A stretch of DNA of 64,000 bases from Chitinophaga pinensis (GCA_945861665.1 CAMAVS010000004.1:124001-188000), one strand, 5' to 3'; positions 30,436 to 40,676 are shown, numbered from the stretch's first letter. Translations and numbers: made by a program. The notes: generated from the letters alone by a model not told the origin.

Positions 30436-32802
30436 ATGCAAAATAAACTTATTAGTAAGGTATATTATTTAAGCTGCTGTTTTATCTTTTCACTTTGCAT
30501 TGTTAGTAAAGCCCAAAAATTTACCATTAGTGGATACATTGAAGACAAAGCAACAGGAGAAAAATTAATCGGAGCAAGTATTTATGAACCACGATTAAAG
30601 ATTGGCGCTGCTGCAAATTCATATGGTTTTTACAGCATAACATTACCCGCTGACACACTTCAGATAATTATAAGATATATTGGATACGCTACACAAGTAA
30701 TGAAAATAAAGTTGAGCAAAAATGAATCTTTTAATTTTAAACTAAGCCCCTCTAATGAATTAAAAACAGTTGAAATTGTAGAAACCAGAGTGGAAAAAAT
30801 TGAAGAAAGATCGCAAATGAGTACCATTGAAATACCTATAGCTCAAATAAAATCTATTCCTGCTTTATTCGGAGAAGTTGATGTTTTAAAAGCCCTGCAA
30901 TTATTGCCGGGCGTCCAGTCGGGTGGCGAAGGCAGCAGTGGCTTTTATGTGAGAGGTGGCGGACCCGATCAAAATTTAATTTTGTTGGACGAAGCACCTG
31001 TATACAATGCTTCTCACCTATTTGGTTTCTTTTCGATTTTTAATGCCGATGCCATCAACAATGTGGAGTTAATAAAAGGAGGGTTTCCTGCACGTTATGG
31101 CGGAAGATTATCATCGGTGGTAGAAATAAATATGAAAGAAGGTAACAATAAAGAGTTGCACGGTGAAGGAAGTGTTGGTATAATTTCCTCTAAACTTACC
31201 TTGGAAGGCCCCATAATAAAAGATAAAACGTCATTTATCGTGTCGGGCAGAAGAACCTATATTGATATACTTGCCCGCCCAATCATTAAAGCAAAAAATA
31301 ACGGTGCACCGGCTGGATATTATTTTTACGATTTAAATGCAAAAATAAACCATAAAATCTCGGACAAAGATCACTTGTATTTAAGCTTTTATAATGGTGA
31401 TGATCGGTTTTATGTGGTTGCAAAAGATGGTTTTCAAAATTACGAACAAGAGTCGAATTACCAACTGGGATGGGGAAATATGACAGGTTGTTTGAGGTGG
31501 AATCATTTATTCGGACCTAAATTATTTGCCAATACAACTGCTACCTATTCCAAGTTTAAATTCTACACCAAAATTTCGGAAAAAACGAGTCAAACAAATA
31601 ACGGTGTCACTACCAAAGATGAATTTAGTTTAAATTACTTTTCAGGTATTAATGACTGGACAGGGAAAGCAGACTTTGACTACTACCCTGTTTCGAACCA
31701 CAAAATAAAATTTGGGATAAATAACATATATCATACTTTTAATACAGGAGCAACGCAATACAAAATAAACCAAACATCGCTCACAAATGTTGATACTACC
31801 TTGGGAAGCCATCCAATTTATGCCCACGAAAGTACTATATACATTGAAGATGATATGAAGCTTAGCGAAAAATTTAAGGCAAACTTAGGTGTTCATGGAT
31901 CAGGATTTTTAGTAAAAAACACTTTTTACAAATCTGTTCAACCACGTGCATCCTTGCGTTATTTATTGCCAAAGGATGTTGCCTTAAAATTATCGTACGC
32001 AACGATGGCTCAATTTATTCACTTATTATCCAATTCAAGCATTGGATTGCCAACCGATTTGTGGGTGCCATCAACAGATACTGTAAAACCTGAATTTTCA
32101 CAGCAAATAGCCATTGGACTAGCCAAAACAATTAAAAGCGATTATGAATTTAGTGTAGAAGGTTATTACAAAAAAATGAATAACATCATTGATTATATTG
32201 ATGGGGCAAACTTTTTAGAATCGAACAAAGATTGGCAAAAAAAGGTTGAATCGGGCAAAGGCTGGAGTTATGGGACGGAATTATTCATTCAAAAAAAGAA
32301 AGGTAAAATAACAGGCTGGGTTGGTTATACACTATCCTGGACCAATAGGCAATTTGAAAATATCAATTTCGGAAAACCTTTTCCATATAAATACGACCGC
32401 AGACACGATTTTGAAGTTGTTATTTCACATAAATTTAGTGAGAACATTGATTTTGCTTGTACCTGGGTTTACGGCACGGGCAATGCCCTTTCGTTACCCA
32501 TTGCCTCCTATAATGGATTAGGATATTACAAAGGTGGGTACCAAAATCAATCTACAGTTGATTATTATGGCGACAAAAACAGTTTCAGGATGGCTTCTTA
32601 TCATCGCTTAGATATTGGTGTTAATTTTAAAAAGAAAAAGAGGTATTGGGAACGCGTATGGAACATTAGTGTTTACAATATGTACAGTCGTAAAAACCCT
32701 TATTTTATTTATTTTGGTTATGATGATTTTGGAAATAAGGTTGCTAAGCAAGTGAGCCTCTTCCCTATCATTCCATCCATTAGTTATAGTTTTAAATTTT
32801 AA
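30436..32802 (+). CDS. TonB-dependent outer-membrane receptor with CarboxypepD_reg-like N-domain
   Basis: 788 residues. Signal peptide ending near Lys-Ala-Gln (SLCIVSKAQ), then a beta-sandwich domain (FTISGYIEDKATGEKLIGAS) typical of Bacteroidota receptors, a plug domain with LPGVQSGGEGSSGFYVRGGG and NVELIKGGFPARYGGRLSSV, and a 22-strand barrel ending in aromatic residues (SISYSFKF). Imports an unknown substrate using the proton motive force. The DUF4249 lipoprotein starts 2 bases after the stop and is the likely surface partner. Confidence 0.93.
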   Translation: MQNKLISKVYYLSCCFIFSLCIVSKAQKFTISGYIEDKATGEKLIGASIYEPRLKIGAAANSYGFYSITLPADTLQIIIRYIGYATQVMKIKLSKNESFNFKLSPSNELKTVEIVETRVEKIEERSQMSTIEIPIAQIKSIPALFGEVDVLKALQLLPGVQSGGEGSSGFYVRGGGPDQNLILLDEAPVYNASHLFGFFSIFNADAINNVELIKGGFPARYGGRLSSVVEINMKEGNNKELHGEGSVGIISSKLTLEGPIIKDKTSFIVSGRRTYIDILARPIIKAKNNGAPAGYYFYDLNAKINHKISDKDHLYLSFYNGDDRFYVVAKDGFQNYEQESNYQLGWGNMTGCLRWNHLFGPKLFANTTATYSKFKFYTKISEKTSQTNNGVTTKDEFSLNYFSGINDWTGKADFDYYPVSNHKIKFGINNIYHTFNTGATQYKINQTSLTNVDTTLGSHPIYAHESTIYIEDDMKLSEKFKANLGVHGSGFLVKNTFYKSVQPRASLRYLLPKDVALKLSYATMAQFIHLLSNSSIGLPTDLWVPSTDTVKPEFSQQIAIGLAKTIKSDYEFSVEGYYKKMNNIIDYIDGANFLESNKDWQKKVESGKGWSYGTELFIQKKKGKITGWVGYTLSWTNRQFENINFGKPFPYKYDRRHDFEVVISHKFSENIDFACTWVYGTGNALSLPIASYNGLGYYKGGYQNQSTVDYYGDKNSFRMASYHRLDIGVNFKKKKRYWERVWNISVYNMYSRKNPYFIYFGYDDFGNKVAKQVSLFPIIPSISYSFKF

Positions 32803-32804
32803 CG

Positions 32805-33698
32805 ATGAAAAAAACTTTCAATATAATTATCGCACTCCTACTTGTTTTAGTTATACAATCCTGCGAAACGGTGGTAGACTTAAAAACACCTGAACACAAG
32901 CAATTGTTGGTACCCAATTGCTTTTTTAATACTGATAGTTTTATGGTGGTGCAACTAAGTACCAGCAAGGGCAGCTTAGACAACAACCAAAAATCAAACA
33001 CGGTAAACGCAGCGACTGTGCAAGTATTTGAAAATGGACAGATAAAAGAAATACTGCAACAAATTGGTGATGGAATTTACAAGGCCAACACTTTTAAGCC
33101 TAAAGCCGGTAAAACATACCATTTAAAAATAAACGCAGGAAATTATGATGAAGTAGATGCTGCGAATACTATTCCTATTCCAATACCCATAAACAATTTT
33201 AGTTTTAAAGACAGCGCATTTATTGAAAGTGGCGGAGGTGGTGGATATATGGCTCAACTAACTTTGAATATTTCAGATCCTGCAAATGAACAAAATTATT
33301 ATGCAATCCAGGTTTTTACTTACGATACTATGTTTTTAAATTTTCCTCCCGGACCGGGCGATACACTTATAATTGCCAGGAAGATATATGCATACAGCGA
33401 GGACCCAAATACTTCTTATTCCAGTTACGCTGAAGTGATGATGAATGATGAAATAATTAATGGACAAAACTACTCGTTTAAAATAAATTTCTCATCGTAT
33501 GAAATAATGCCCAACAGTAAAATTAACGCAGTTCTTCAGTCTGTTAGTAAGGAGTTTTTTTTATATGCCACAACATTAACCAATCAGCAAAACAATCAAG
33601 GCAATCCATTTTCTGAGCCTGTTAGGGTATATTCAAACATCAATAAAGGTTTGGGGATTTTTGCTGGATTTAGTGAAAGTACAGTGATTGTGAGGTAA
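32805..33698 (+). CDS. DUF4249 lipoprotein, receptor partner
   Basis: 297 residues. Lipoprotein signal MKKTFNIIIALLLVLVIQSC with Cys 20. The ETVVDLKTPEHKQLLVPNCF opening, GDGIYKANTFKPKAGKTYHL and the Ig-like remainder match DUF4249. These proteins are found next to TonB receptors and are thought to work with them at the outer membrane; the substrate is unknown. Immediately downstream of the receptor gene, so almost certainly co-expressed. Confidence 0.85.
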   Translation: MKKTFNIIIALLLVLVIQSCETVVDLKTPEHKQLLVPNCFFNTDSFMVVQLSTSKGSLDNNQKSNTVNAATVQVFENGQIKEILQQIGDGIYKANTFKPKAGKTYHLKINAGNYDEVDAANTIPIPIPINNFSFKDSAFIESGGGGGYMAQLTLNISDPANEQNYYAIQVFTYDTMFLNFPPGPGDTLIIARKIYAYSEDPNTSYSSYAEVMMNDEIINGQNYSFKINFSSYEIMPNSKINAVLQSVSKEFFLYATTLTNQQNNQGNPFSEPVRVYSNINKGLGIFAGFSESTVIVR

Positions 33699-33934
33699 GT
33701 ATAATAGTTACAAAAGGATTAACTCGCTACGTTCGTTTACCCCAAGTCTCCTATTTTGAAAATTATATTTTGGGATTAACTCCCTGCGGTCGTTGATCCC
33801 AAAGGGGGGGAGGCTTTAGTGAAGCAAAATCCCTTTGGGGATTTATTTGTTTTTTTGTCCGCGAATTCAAGCAAGCTTGATTCGCTGCAAAAAAAAACAA
33901 AAGCCCCCCGAGTACTCGGGGGGCTTTGCTTCAC
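33699..33934. repeat. Intergenic block of inverted repeats between DUF4249 and tRNA-Ser
   Basis: No gene. It contains GGGATTAACTCCC/GGTCGTTGATCCC-like sequences near 33774-33801, an imperfect hairpin GCGAATTCAAGC/GCTTGATTCGC at about 33861-33883, and a perfect 28-nt palindrome at 33900-33927 (half AAAGCCCCCCGAGT). GCTTTAGTGAAGCAAAATCCC near 33812 partly mirrors GCTTTGCTTCACTGG near 33923. Apparent reading frames through here are fortuitous. Confidence 0.65.
33900..33930. terminator. Perfect palindrome, probable bidirectional terminator
   Basis: Half-site AAAGCCCCCCGAGT repeated exactly in reverse complement, with A/T-rich flanks on each side (AAAAAAAACAAAAG before). It lies 5 bases beyond the CCA end of tRNA-Ser on the minus strand and would end both the tRNA and the DUF4249 transcript. 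Confidence 0.65.
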
Positions 33935-34022
33935 TGGCGGAGAAAGAGGGATTCGAACCCCCGGACCTATTACAGTCAACAGTTTTCAAGACTGCCGCGA
34001 TCGACCGCTCTGCCATTTCTCC
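33935..34022 (-). tRNA. tRNA-Ser (TGA anticodon)
   Basis: Class II tRNA. Acceptor GGAGAAA/TTTCTCC, discriminator G and encoded CCA; anticodon loop CTTGAAA gives TGA; long variable arm. T arm GGGGGTTCGAATCCCTC. Confidence 0.96.
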
Positions 34023-34138
34023 GATTGCAAAATTATATTTTTTTTTGATGTTAAGATGAAAAAAATAGCATTTTTACTAATTTACTTTTTGCTGATAAGA
34101 GTACTTATCTGTACCTTAGCCTTATAAAATAAGCGTAA

Positions 34139-35602
34139 ATGAGAAAACATTTTGGTTTACTTTTTTGCTTTATTGCATTTACGAGCAATATAGAAGCAAA
34201 AAAACTGACAGCATATTATTCAACAGGAAACTATTACTCACCAAAAAATGGGGCTTACGTGGAAACCTATTTATCAGTAAAAGGCAGAAGTGTAACCTTT
34301 GTAAAAAATGCAAAAGGCAAATACCAAGGATCAATTGAAGTTTCAGTAGCATTTATGCAAGACACACTTGTTAAAAATTTTCAGAAATACAATTTGCTAA
34401 GTCCAGAACTGGATGACACACTGCACGAAATACCTAATTTTATTGACCAACAAAGATATACTTTGGCGAATGGAACCTACGAAGTTGAATTGACTATAGC
34501 CGATAAAACTTCAAAATTAAAACCCTTTAAAATTATTCAACAATTAACGGTTAATTTAAATCCAAACATCTGCGGATTTTCATCTATTGAGCTACTGGAA
34601 TCAATAAAACAAACAGAAAATGAAAATATTTTCAGTAAAAGTGGCTATGATTTAATTCCATTTGTTTCGAGTTATTATCCACAGTATGTTAGCTCCTTAG
34701 ATTTTTATACTGAATTATACAATGCAGATAAGCAATTAGGAAAAGGTGAAAAATTTATGCTTTGTTACTTTATTGAAAGTTTTGAGAGTAAAGTAATGCT
34801 AAGTTCATTTTATAATTATAGCAAGCAAACTGCCGAAAAAGTAAACATTTTATTAAGCCGCTTCTCAATAAAAGACCTACCATCGGGCAATTACAACCTG
34901 GTTGTTGAAGCACACAATAAAAGCAATGAAACAATTGCTATTCAGCGCCAATTTTTTCAGCGAAATAACCCAAATGTAGGATTCGACTTGAACGATATGA
35001 AAGCCATAACTACAACAGGAATGTTTGTTGAAAAACACACAAACAAAGATTCACTTGTTGAATATATAAGGTCGACAAAGCCTATCGCGTCTACATTGGA
35101 AAAAAACTTTATTGACAACGAGTCAAAAAATGTTGACCTATTAACACTTCAGAAGTTTTTTTACGGATTTTGGACTAAGCGTGATGAAAAGCTGCCTGAG
35201 AAAAAATGGTTAGAATACAACGAACAAGTGAAAATTGCAAATAAAGAATTTGGCTCAGGTAGAATAAAAGGTTATTTAACAGATAGGGGAAGAATATTTT
35301 TACAATATGGTCCTCCTAGTTATAGAAATTCCTATTTAAATGAACCCAATGCGTATCCTTATGAAATATGGGAATATACACGTATAAACTCTCAAACTAA
35401 TAGAAAGTTTGTGCTCTATAATCCTGATCTTATTACCAATAATTTCAAACTTTTACATAGTGACCTAATTGGTGAAAGATACGATAATCGCTGGCAAATG
35501 GTATTAACAAAACGTGTTGATCAAGGAACTGATCTTGATAAAGAAAAAGCAACTCCGGGCTACGGGAGTCAGATGGACGACAATTTTAATAACCCTCGAT
35601 AA
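34139..35602 (+). CDS. GWxTD-domain secreted protein
   Basis: 487 residues with an N-terminal signal peptide (FGLLFCFIAFTSNIEAK). The C-terminal third carries the domain signature: LQKFFYGFWTKRDE in place of GWxTD, and GYLTDRGRIFLQYGPPSYRN with PYEIWEYTRI. Family function is unknown; members are periplasmic and restricted mainly to Bacteroidota and relatives. The downstream glycosyltransferase begins 12 bases later. Confidence 0.85.
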   Translation: MRKHFGLLFCFIAFTSNIEAKKLTAYYSTGNYYSPKNGAYVETYLSVKGRSVTFVKNAKGKYQGSIEVSVAFMQDTLVKNFQKYNLLSPELDDTLHEIPNFIDQQRYTLANGTYEVELTIADKTSKLKPFKIIQQLTVNLNPNICGFSSIELLESIKQTENENIFSKSGYDLIPFVSSYYPQYVSSLDFYTELYNADKQLGKGEKFMLCYFIESFESKVMLSSFYNYSKQTAEKVNILLSRFSIKDLPSGNYNLVVEAHNKSNETIAIQRQFFQRNNPNVGFDLNDMKAITTTGMFVEKHTNKDSLVEYIRSTKPIASTLEKNFIDNESKNVDLLTLQKFFYGFWTKRDEKLPEKKWLEYNEQVKIANKEFGSGRIKGYLTDRGRIFLQYGPPSYRNSYLNEPNAYPYEIWEYTRINSQTNRKFVLYNPDLITNNFKLLHSDLIGERYDNRWQMVLTKRVDQGTDLDKEKATPGYGSQMDDNFNNPR

Positions 35603-35614
35603 CTTATATATCTA

Positions 35615-36628
35615 TTGAAAAAAGTAGCTGTTGTTATCCTCAATTGGAACGGCAAAAAATACCTGCACAAATTTCTTCCTAGCGTATTAGAGAACAATTC
35701 ATCGATAGCTGAAATTATCTTGGCAGACAATGCCTCAACAGATGACTCAGTATCATTTGTAAAAAAAAACTATCCCACTGTTACTGTCATTGTAAATAAT
35801 AAAAACGGTGGATTTTCACAAGGATATAACGATGCGCTTAAAAAAGTGAGTGCCGAATATTATGTTTTACTCAATTCCGATGTTGAAGTAACAGCAAATT
35901 GGATTAACCCAATAATTGACCTTATGGAAAAGGACAAAAGTATAGCTGCTTGTCAACCGAAAATTTTAGATTATAACAACAAATCCAATTTCGAGTATGC
36001 AGGTGCAGCTGGTGGTTTTATTGATAGCTTAGGTTACCCATATTGCAGGGGAAGAATATTTAATAATATTGAACAGGACACACAACAATACAATGATGTT
36101 ATCGATATTTTTTGGGCAACCGGTGCTTGTATGTTTGTGCGATCGGATATTTACCATCAATTGGGTGGATTAGATGAAGACTTTTTTGCACACATGGAAG
36201 AAATTGATTTGTGCTGGAGAATGCAAAATGTGGGATACCGAATAATAGCCTGCCCCTCCTCTATTGTATATCATGTTGGCGGTGGAACACTTTCTAAACT
36301 TAATCCACAAAAAACATTTTTAAATTTCAGGAATAATTTACTCTTATTGAGCAAAAACTTACCAAGTAATAAGCTATTACCTGTTTTGTTTTACCGAATG
36401 ATAATGGATGGAGTTGCAGCCTTCAAATTTTTATTTACAGAAGGAATTGGTCATTTTATGGCTGTAATTAAAGCGCATTTTTCGTTTTACACTTTATTAT
36501 CAAGTAGTCTAAAAAAGCGTAAACAGTTCCATTTTAGTGAGAGGAACAATGTATATGCAAAAATTAAAGTTAATAATTTAGTGTGGGAATACTTCGCAAA
36601 AAAGAAGAAGGGTTTTTCTGAATTATAA
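35615..36628 (+). CDS. Family 2 glycosyltransferase
   Basis: 337 residues from a TTG start (MKKVAVVILNWNGKKYL). GT-A fold: nucleotide-binding ILADNASTDDSVSFV, the NNKNGGFSQGYNDAL segment, the LLNSDVEV metal-binding motif (a DxD variant), and the acceptor-side FDE-like LGGLDEDFFAHMEEIDLCWR. Resembles rhamnosyl- and galactofuranosyl-type transferases; donor and acceptor unknown. Cytoplasmic, with weak hydrophobic stretches near the C-terminus. Converges on the adenylate cyclase gene with no gap. Confidence 0.92.
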   Translation: MKKVAVVILNWNGKKYLHKFLPSVLENNSSIAEIILADNASTDDSVSFVKKNYPTVTVIVNNKNGGFSQGYNDALKKVSAEYYVLLNSDVEVTANWINPIIDLMEKDKSIAACQPKILDYNNKSNFEYAGAAGGFIDSLGYPYCRGRIFNNIEQDTQQYNDVIDIFWATGACMFVRSDIYHQLGGLDEDFFAHMEEIDLCWRMQNVGYRIIACPSSIVYHVGGGTLSKLNPQKTFLNFRNNLLLLSKNLPSNKLLPVLFYRMIMDGVAAFKFLFTEGIGHFMAVIKAHFSFYTLLSSSLKKRKQFHFSERNNVYAKIKVNNLVWEYFAKKKKGFSEL

Positions 36629-39600
36629 TCATTCACTATACTCACCTTCCTTTAATCTCTGTTTAATTTCCTCAATGCGTTTCTCCTTGAATGGTTGTCT
36701 ATTCTTTATAGAATAAGCTGTGAAGTAGGTATGTTTTTCTAAAAAAGGTATTTGAATTTCATCCCATTGTTTGTCGGTATTTATTTTTCCAAAGGCCATC
36801 AACTCACTTTTTAGCGAATCGGCAATTTGATGAAAGTCATCTCGCCCTAGGTAGTCTAAATCGGCATCACACATTATTTTTTCCAGTATTGTATTAGCTT
36901 TCTGAGGAATTTGAGTGGACATAATTATTTTTTCAATCATCTCCATTTGTTTTTCACTGTATCCAAATTGAGGTAAGGTTTCTTTTGCCATTGAAACACC
37001 TATAGATTCATTTTTTAAATACTCTTTGGTAAACCCTGCATCGTGAAACAAAGCTGCTGTTTTCAACACATACAAGTCCTCCCCCTCAACACCTTCATTA
37101 TTTGCTATATTCTCAGCAGACTTACAAACATCAAGCGTGTGATGCAAACCGTGGTAAAATAATCCCTGAGGTAGTTGTTCGGAAAGCATTTTCACAATGT
37201 ACTGCTCTGCTTTTTTATAATTTATATTGCTGTACAAAACGTGATCTAAGCGATCAGCAAAATCTTGATTTCTTACTATGCCTTCACCATTTACTGAAAG
37301 TTTGGGTTTAATAGACTCTACAAAATACATATCTATTTCGCCTTTGTTTTTAGCTTGCACTTTACCACGATAAGTGCAAACAAAGAATTCTTTTGCTACT
37401 TGATAAGTTGCTCCGGAAATATTCACTTTGCCCTCCAAACTAGTCCCCTCCATTCTGCTGGCAACATTTACTGTATCTCCCCATACATCATATGCAAAAC
37501 GTTTTATACCTACAACCCCTGCAATTAATTCACCCGTATGAATTCCTATCCTTACCTCCCAAGATGTTTCCCCAATTTTTTCTCGTTCTACTTTTAACTC
37601 TTTTAGATAACGTTGTATTTCAAGTGCAGCCAAAATGATATCAACAGAATTGCTTTTATTGCGCAACGGAACCCCACCAACACACATATAGGCATCACCT
37701 ATAGTCTTTATTTTTTCAATATCGTATTTCGCAATAATTTCATCAAACTTTATGAAGTAACGATCCAGCTCCTCCACCAATTCTTTTGGACGCAGGGTTT
37801 CTGAAATTTTTGTAAAGTCTTTAAAATCCGTAAACATTACGGATGCCGATCGGTAATGACGCGCTGAAGCTTTTCCTTTATTTTTTAATTCGTCAACCGT
37901 TTCGGAGGGAAGAATGTTCAGCAACAACTTTTCAACTTTGTCCTTTTCTTCCTGCAGTAAATTCTTTTGTTCCTCCACATTGAATTTTTCAATTTCCAAC
38001 TCTGAAGTTCGCTCCTTTACTTCAATTTCCAGTTGCTTACTGACACTTTCAATACGGTAAATTCGGGTTCTATACCAAGCATATACAATTGCAAAAAGCA
38101 ATAAAATAAACAATGCCCGAAACCAAAGTCGCTTCCAAATAGGTGGCGTTATTATAATTTTAACGGAAACAATTTTATCACTCCATACCCCATCACTGTT
38201 TGCAGCCATAAGTTTAAAAGTATACTCACCGGGCTCTAAATTTGTGTAATAAGCTTGTCTGCGGTTTCCAACAAAATTCCAATCTTCATCCAAACCTTCC
38301 ATCATAAATTTATATACATTCTTTTCGGGCGATGAATAATGTAGGGCCGCATATTCAAAGGAGAAAAAGTTCTCCTTGTAGGAAAGTGTTATTTCTTGTG
38401 TTTCATAAATACTCGCTTTCAATATTGATTTTTTACCCGGCTTTATTGATTTATTAAATACTTTAAAATCGGTAATAACTACATCGGGAGGAATAGTATT
38501 TGTTTGAATAAAATCGGGAAAGAAAGCATTGAATCCATTGATTCCACCAAAAAACATTTCACCTGTATTCGACTTAAAATAAGCTCCTGTATTAAATTCA
38601 TTGCTCTGCAATCCATCGTTCTCATAATAATTGCGAAACTCTTTTGTTTTTTTGTTGAATCTTGAAATACCCTTATTGGTGCTTAACCATAAATTATCTT
38701 TTGCATCCTTTAATATGCCATATATCACATTGTTTGAAAGTCCGTTACGCTCAGTAAAATACTCAAACTCTCCGGTCTTTATATCCAACTTGTTTAAGCC
38801 ACCGCCAAAAGTACCCAACCACAATACATCGTTTTCGTCCGGAAAAATAGCCAACACTCCATCGTTATTTATTGTTCTTTTGTCACCTAAAATACTTTTA
38901 AGTTGTATAAAATAAATTTTGCTGATATCGTTTTCTTCTTTATCATTAAACACCACTTTACACACGCCACCACCGTTGGTCCCAATCCAAATTCGCCCCT
39001 TTGCATCTTGGCTAACGCTACGTACATTATTACTGCTTAATTTATCATTAGATCCCTGTTGCGATTTATACAAAAACACTTTTTCTCTATTTCTGTCCAT
39101 TACTACCAAGCCTTCTTTTGTTCCCATCCAAAGATTTCTATTCTTATCCTCAAATACCGTATAAACTTTTTTATTATTTATTTCTTGAACTTTTTTACTG
39201 GGTTTAAACAGATTAATTTCTCCGCTTACTTTATTCAGGTAACACAATCCCTTTTCGGCAGCCAACCATATTGTGCCGGCTTCATCTTCCATAACATACG
39301 TAATATCCTTACTGATAGATTTATCGTCAAGCGATTTCATTACATAATGAGTATATACTTGCTCCTCTTTGCTGAATTTGTCCAATCCATCTTTAGTGGC
39401 AATCCATAAGTTCCCTTCTTTGTCTTCGCAAATTGACCATACCTGATTGCTGCTAATGGAATGTCGTAAATTACTGGTTTGTTGGTAGTGCTTAAAGCCC
39501 TGCTTTACTTTATCAAATTTATTTAAACCATTTTCGGTACCAATCCATAAAGTTCCCGTTTTATCTTGCTCAATACACTGTATCGTGTTACTGCTTATAC

Positions 39601-40561
39601 CATTCTCTATGCCTGTTAAGTGATCATAATGCATAAATTTCCGGGTTTTAGCATCGTATCGGTTTAATCCCCCACCCAAAGTTCCAATCCATACATTGTC
39701 TGCATTATCCTTGTACACACATTTAACAGCATTGTTTGAAAGACTGTAGAAATAATCGTCCTTATGAATAAAATGAGAAAACATTTTACTCTTAGTATTA
39801 AATAAATCCAATCCATTGTTGGTTGCAACCCAAAGATTGTTACCATCCGGAAATAAATTCCAAACTTGATTATCGCTTATGGATTTATTATTCTTTGGGC
39901 TGTGTGTGTAATTAATAAATTGTTTATTATTAGTATCAAAAGATGTTAAACCACCATCTACTGTTCCTATCCAAATGATACCATCTTTACTATCCAACAA
40001 ACAATTTATTCCATTACTGAATATAGGGCTATTTTCCTTTTTAAAAACATCAACCTTTCTAAGAACATAATTATCTAAAATTAAATGATTCAATCCCCCA
40101 TCGGTAGTTCCTACCCACATCGCACCTTTTACATCTTGAATAATGGATAGGATAGAATTACTGCTGAGTGCAAGTCCCACTTTTGGATTACTGTAAAAAT
40201 GAGTGAATGCTCCCGAAGTAGGATGAAATACACTGATTCCCAATTCAGTTCCAGCCCAAATAGAACCTTGTTTATCTTCGTACAAACAATGAATAAAATT
40301 ATTGGAGATACTTAAGGAGTCGTTCAAATCATTTCTATAAACAGTAAAGGAATAACCGTCATACCGATTCAGTCCGTCTTGCGTGCCGAACCAGATAAAA
40401 CCTTTGGTATCCTGTAAAATGCAATTCACAGATGATTGCGATAAGCCATTTGCAAGTGAAATATGATCGAAGCGAATATTGTTGTATTGTGCTTTTAGCG
40501 GCAAGAAGCCTATCAGAAAAAAAAATAGTACGCTAAATGTTTTGTATACGCTGTGCACCAT
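36629..40561 (-). CDS. Two-component-type sensor propeller fused to adenylate cyclase and HD domains
   Basis: 1310 residues. After a signal peptide, ~14 reg_prop blades (xGxIWFGTxDGLNRYD) form two beta-propellers to ~730, then a Y_Y_Y domain (~740-800), one membrane helix (~815-832) and a coiled coil (~838-880). The class III nucleotide cyclase domain (~884-1090) has metal Asp 912 (FTDFKDF) and 956 (IGDAYM), base-selecting Lys 952 and Asp 1025 (AYDVWGD), Asn 1032 and Arg 1036, all as in ATP cyclases. The C-terminus (~1105-1310) is an HD domain with His around 1138-1141 (YHGLHH), His-Asp 1173-1174 (LFHDAGF) and CDADLDYLG near 1231. Periplasmic sensing with cytoplasmic cAMP synthesis is implied; the HD part may hydrolyse a phosphoester. 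Confidence 0.9.
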   Translation of the reverse strand: MVHSVYKTFSVLFFFLIGFLPLKAQYNNIRFDHISLANGLSQSSVNCILQDTKGFIWFGTQDGLNRYDGYSFTVYRNDLNDSLSISNNFIHCLYEDKQGSIWAGTELGISVFHPTSGAFTHFYSNPKVGLALSSNSILSIIQDVKGAMWVGTTDGGLNHLILDNYVLRKVDVFKKENSPIFSNGINCLLDSKDGIIWIGTVDGGLTSFDTNNKQFINYTHSPKNNKSISDNQVWNLFPDGNNLWVATNNGLDLFNTKSKMFSHFIHKDDYFYSLSNNAVKCVYKDNADNVWIGTLGGGLNRYDAKTRKFMHYDHLTGIENGISSNTIQCIEQDKTGTLWIGTENGLNKFDKVKQGFKHYQQTSNLRHSISSNQVWSICEDKEGNLWIATKDGLDKFSKEEQVYTHYVMKSLDDKSISKDITYVMEDEAGTIWLAAEKGLCYLNKVSGEINLFKPSKKVQEINNKKVYTVFEDKNRNLWMGTKEGLVVMDRNREKVFLYKSQQGSNDKLSSNNVRSVSQDAKGRIWIGTNGGGVCKVVFNDKEENDISKIYFIQLKSILGDKRTINNDGVLAIFPDENDVLWLGTFGGGLNKLDIKTGEFEYFTERNGLSNNVIYGILKDAKDNLWLSTNKGISRFNKKTKEFRNYYENDGLQSNEFNTGAYFKSNTGEMFFGGINGFNAFFPDFIQTNTIPPDVVITDFKVFNKSIKPGKKSILKASIYETQEITLSYKENFFSFEYAALHYSSPEKNVYKFMMEGLDEDWNFVGNRRQAYYTNLEPGEYTFKLMAANSDGVWSDKIVSVKIIITPPIWKRLWFRALFILLLFAIVYAWYRTRIYRIESVSKQLEIEVKERTSELEIEKFNVEEQKNLLQEEKDKVEKLLLNILPSETVDELKNKGKASARHYRSASVMFTDFKDFTKISETLRPKELVEELDRYFIKFDEIIAKYDIEKIKTIGDAYMCVGGVPLRNKSNSVDIILAALEIQRYLKELKVEREKIGETSWEVRIGIHTGELIAGVVGIKRFAYDVWGDTVNVASRMEGTSLEGKVNISGATYQVAKEFFVCTYRGKVQAKNKGEIDMYFVESIKPKLSVNGEGIVRNQDFADRLDHVLYSNINYKKAEQYIVKMLSEQLPQGLFYHGLHHTLDVCKSAENIANNEGVEGEDLYVLKTAALFHDAGFTKEYLKNESIGVSMAKETLPQFGYSEKQMEMIEKIIMSTQIPQKANTILEKIMCDADLDYLGRDDFHQIADSLKSELMAFGKINTDKQWDEIQIPFLEKHTYFTAYSIKNRQPFKEKRIEEIKQRLKEGEYSE

Positions 40562-40651
40562 AACAATGCTGCAAAGTTAACCTATATTCTTTATACTATT
40601 CATTTAATCGAAAATTTCGAACAATTTTAATTTCCATTGTCAATAATTATA

Positions 40652-40659
40652 TATTTTTG
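40652..40659 (+). promoter_or_regulatory. Candidate -7 box TATTTTTG for kup
   Basis: Match to TAnnTTTG, 17 bases upstream of the ATG at 40677, in the divergent gap with the cyclase gene. Confidence 0.4.
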
Positions 40660-40676
40660 TATCTTAAATATTCTAA

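Noticed and set aside
33819-34127. Two overlapping plus-strand frames of 102 and 74 residues
   Set aside because: They run through the palindrome and the tRNA-Ser gene on the opposite strand. No start context, no family-like sequence.
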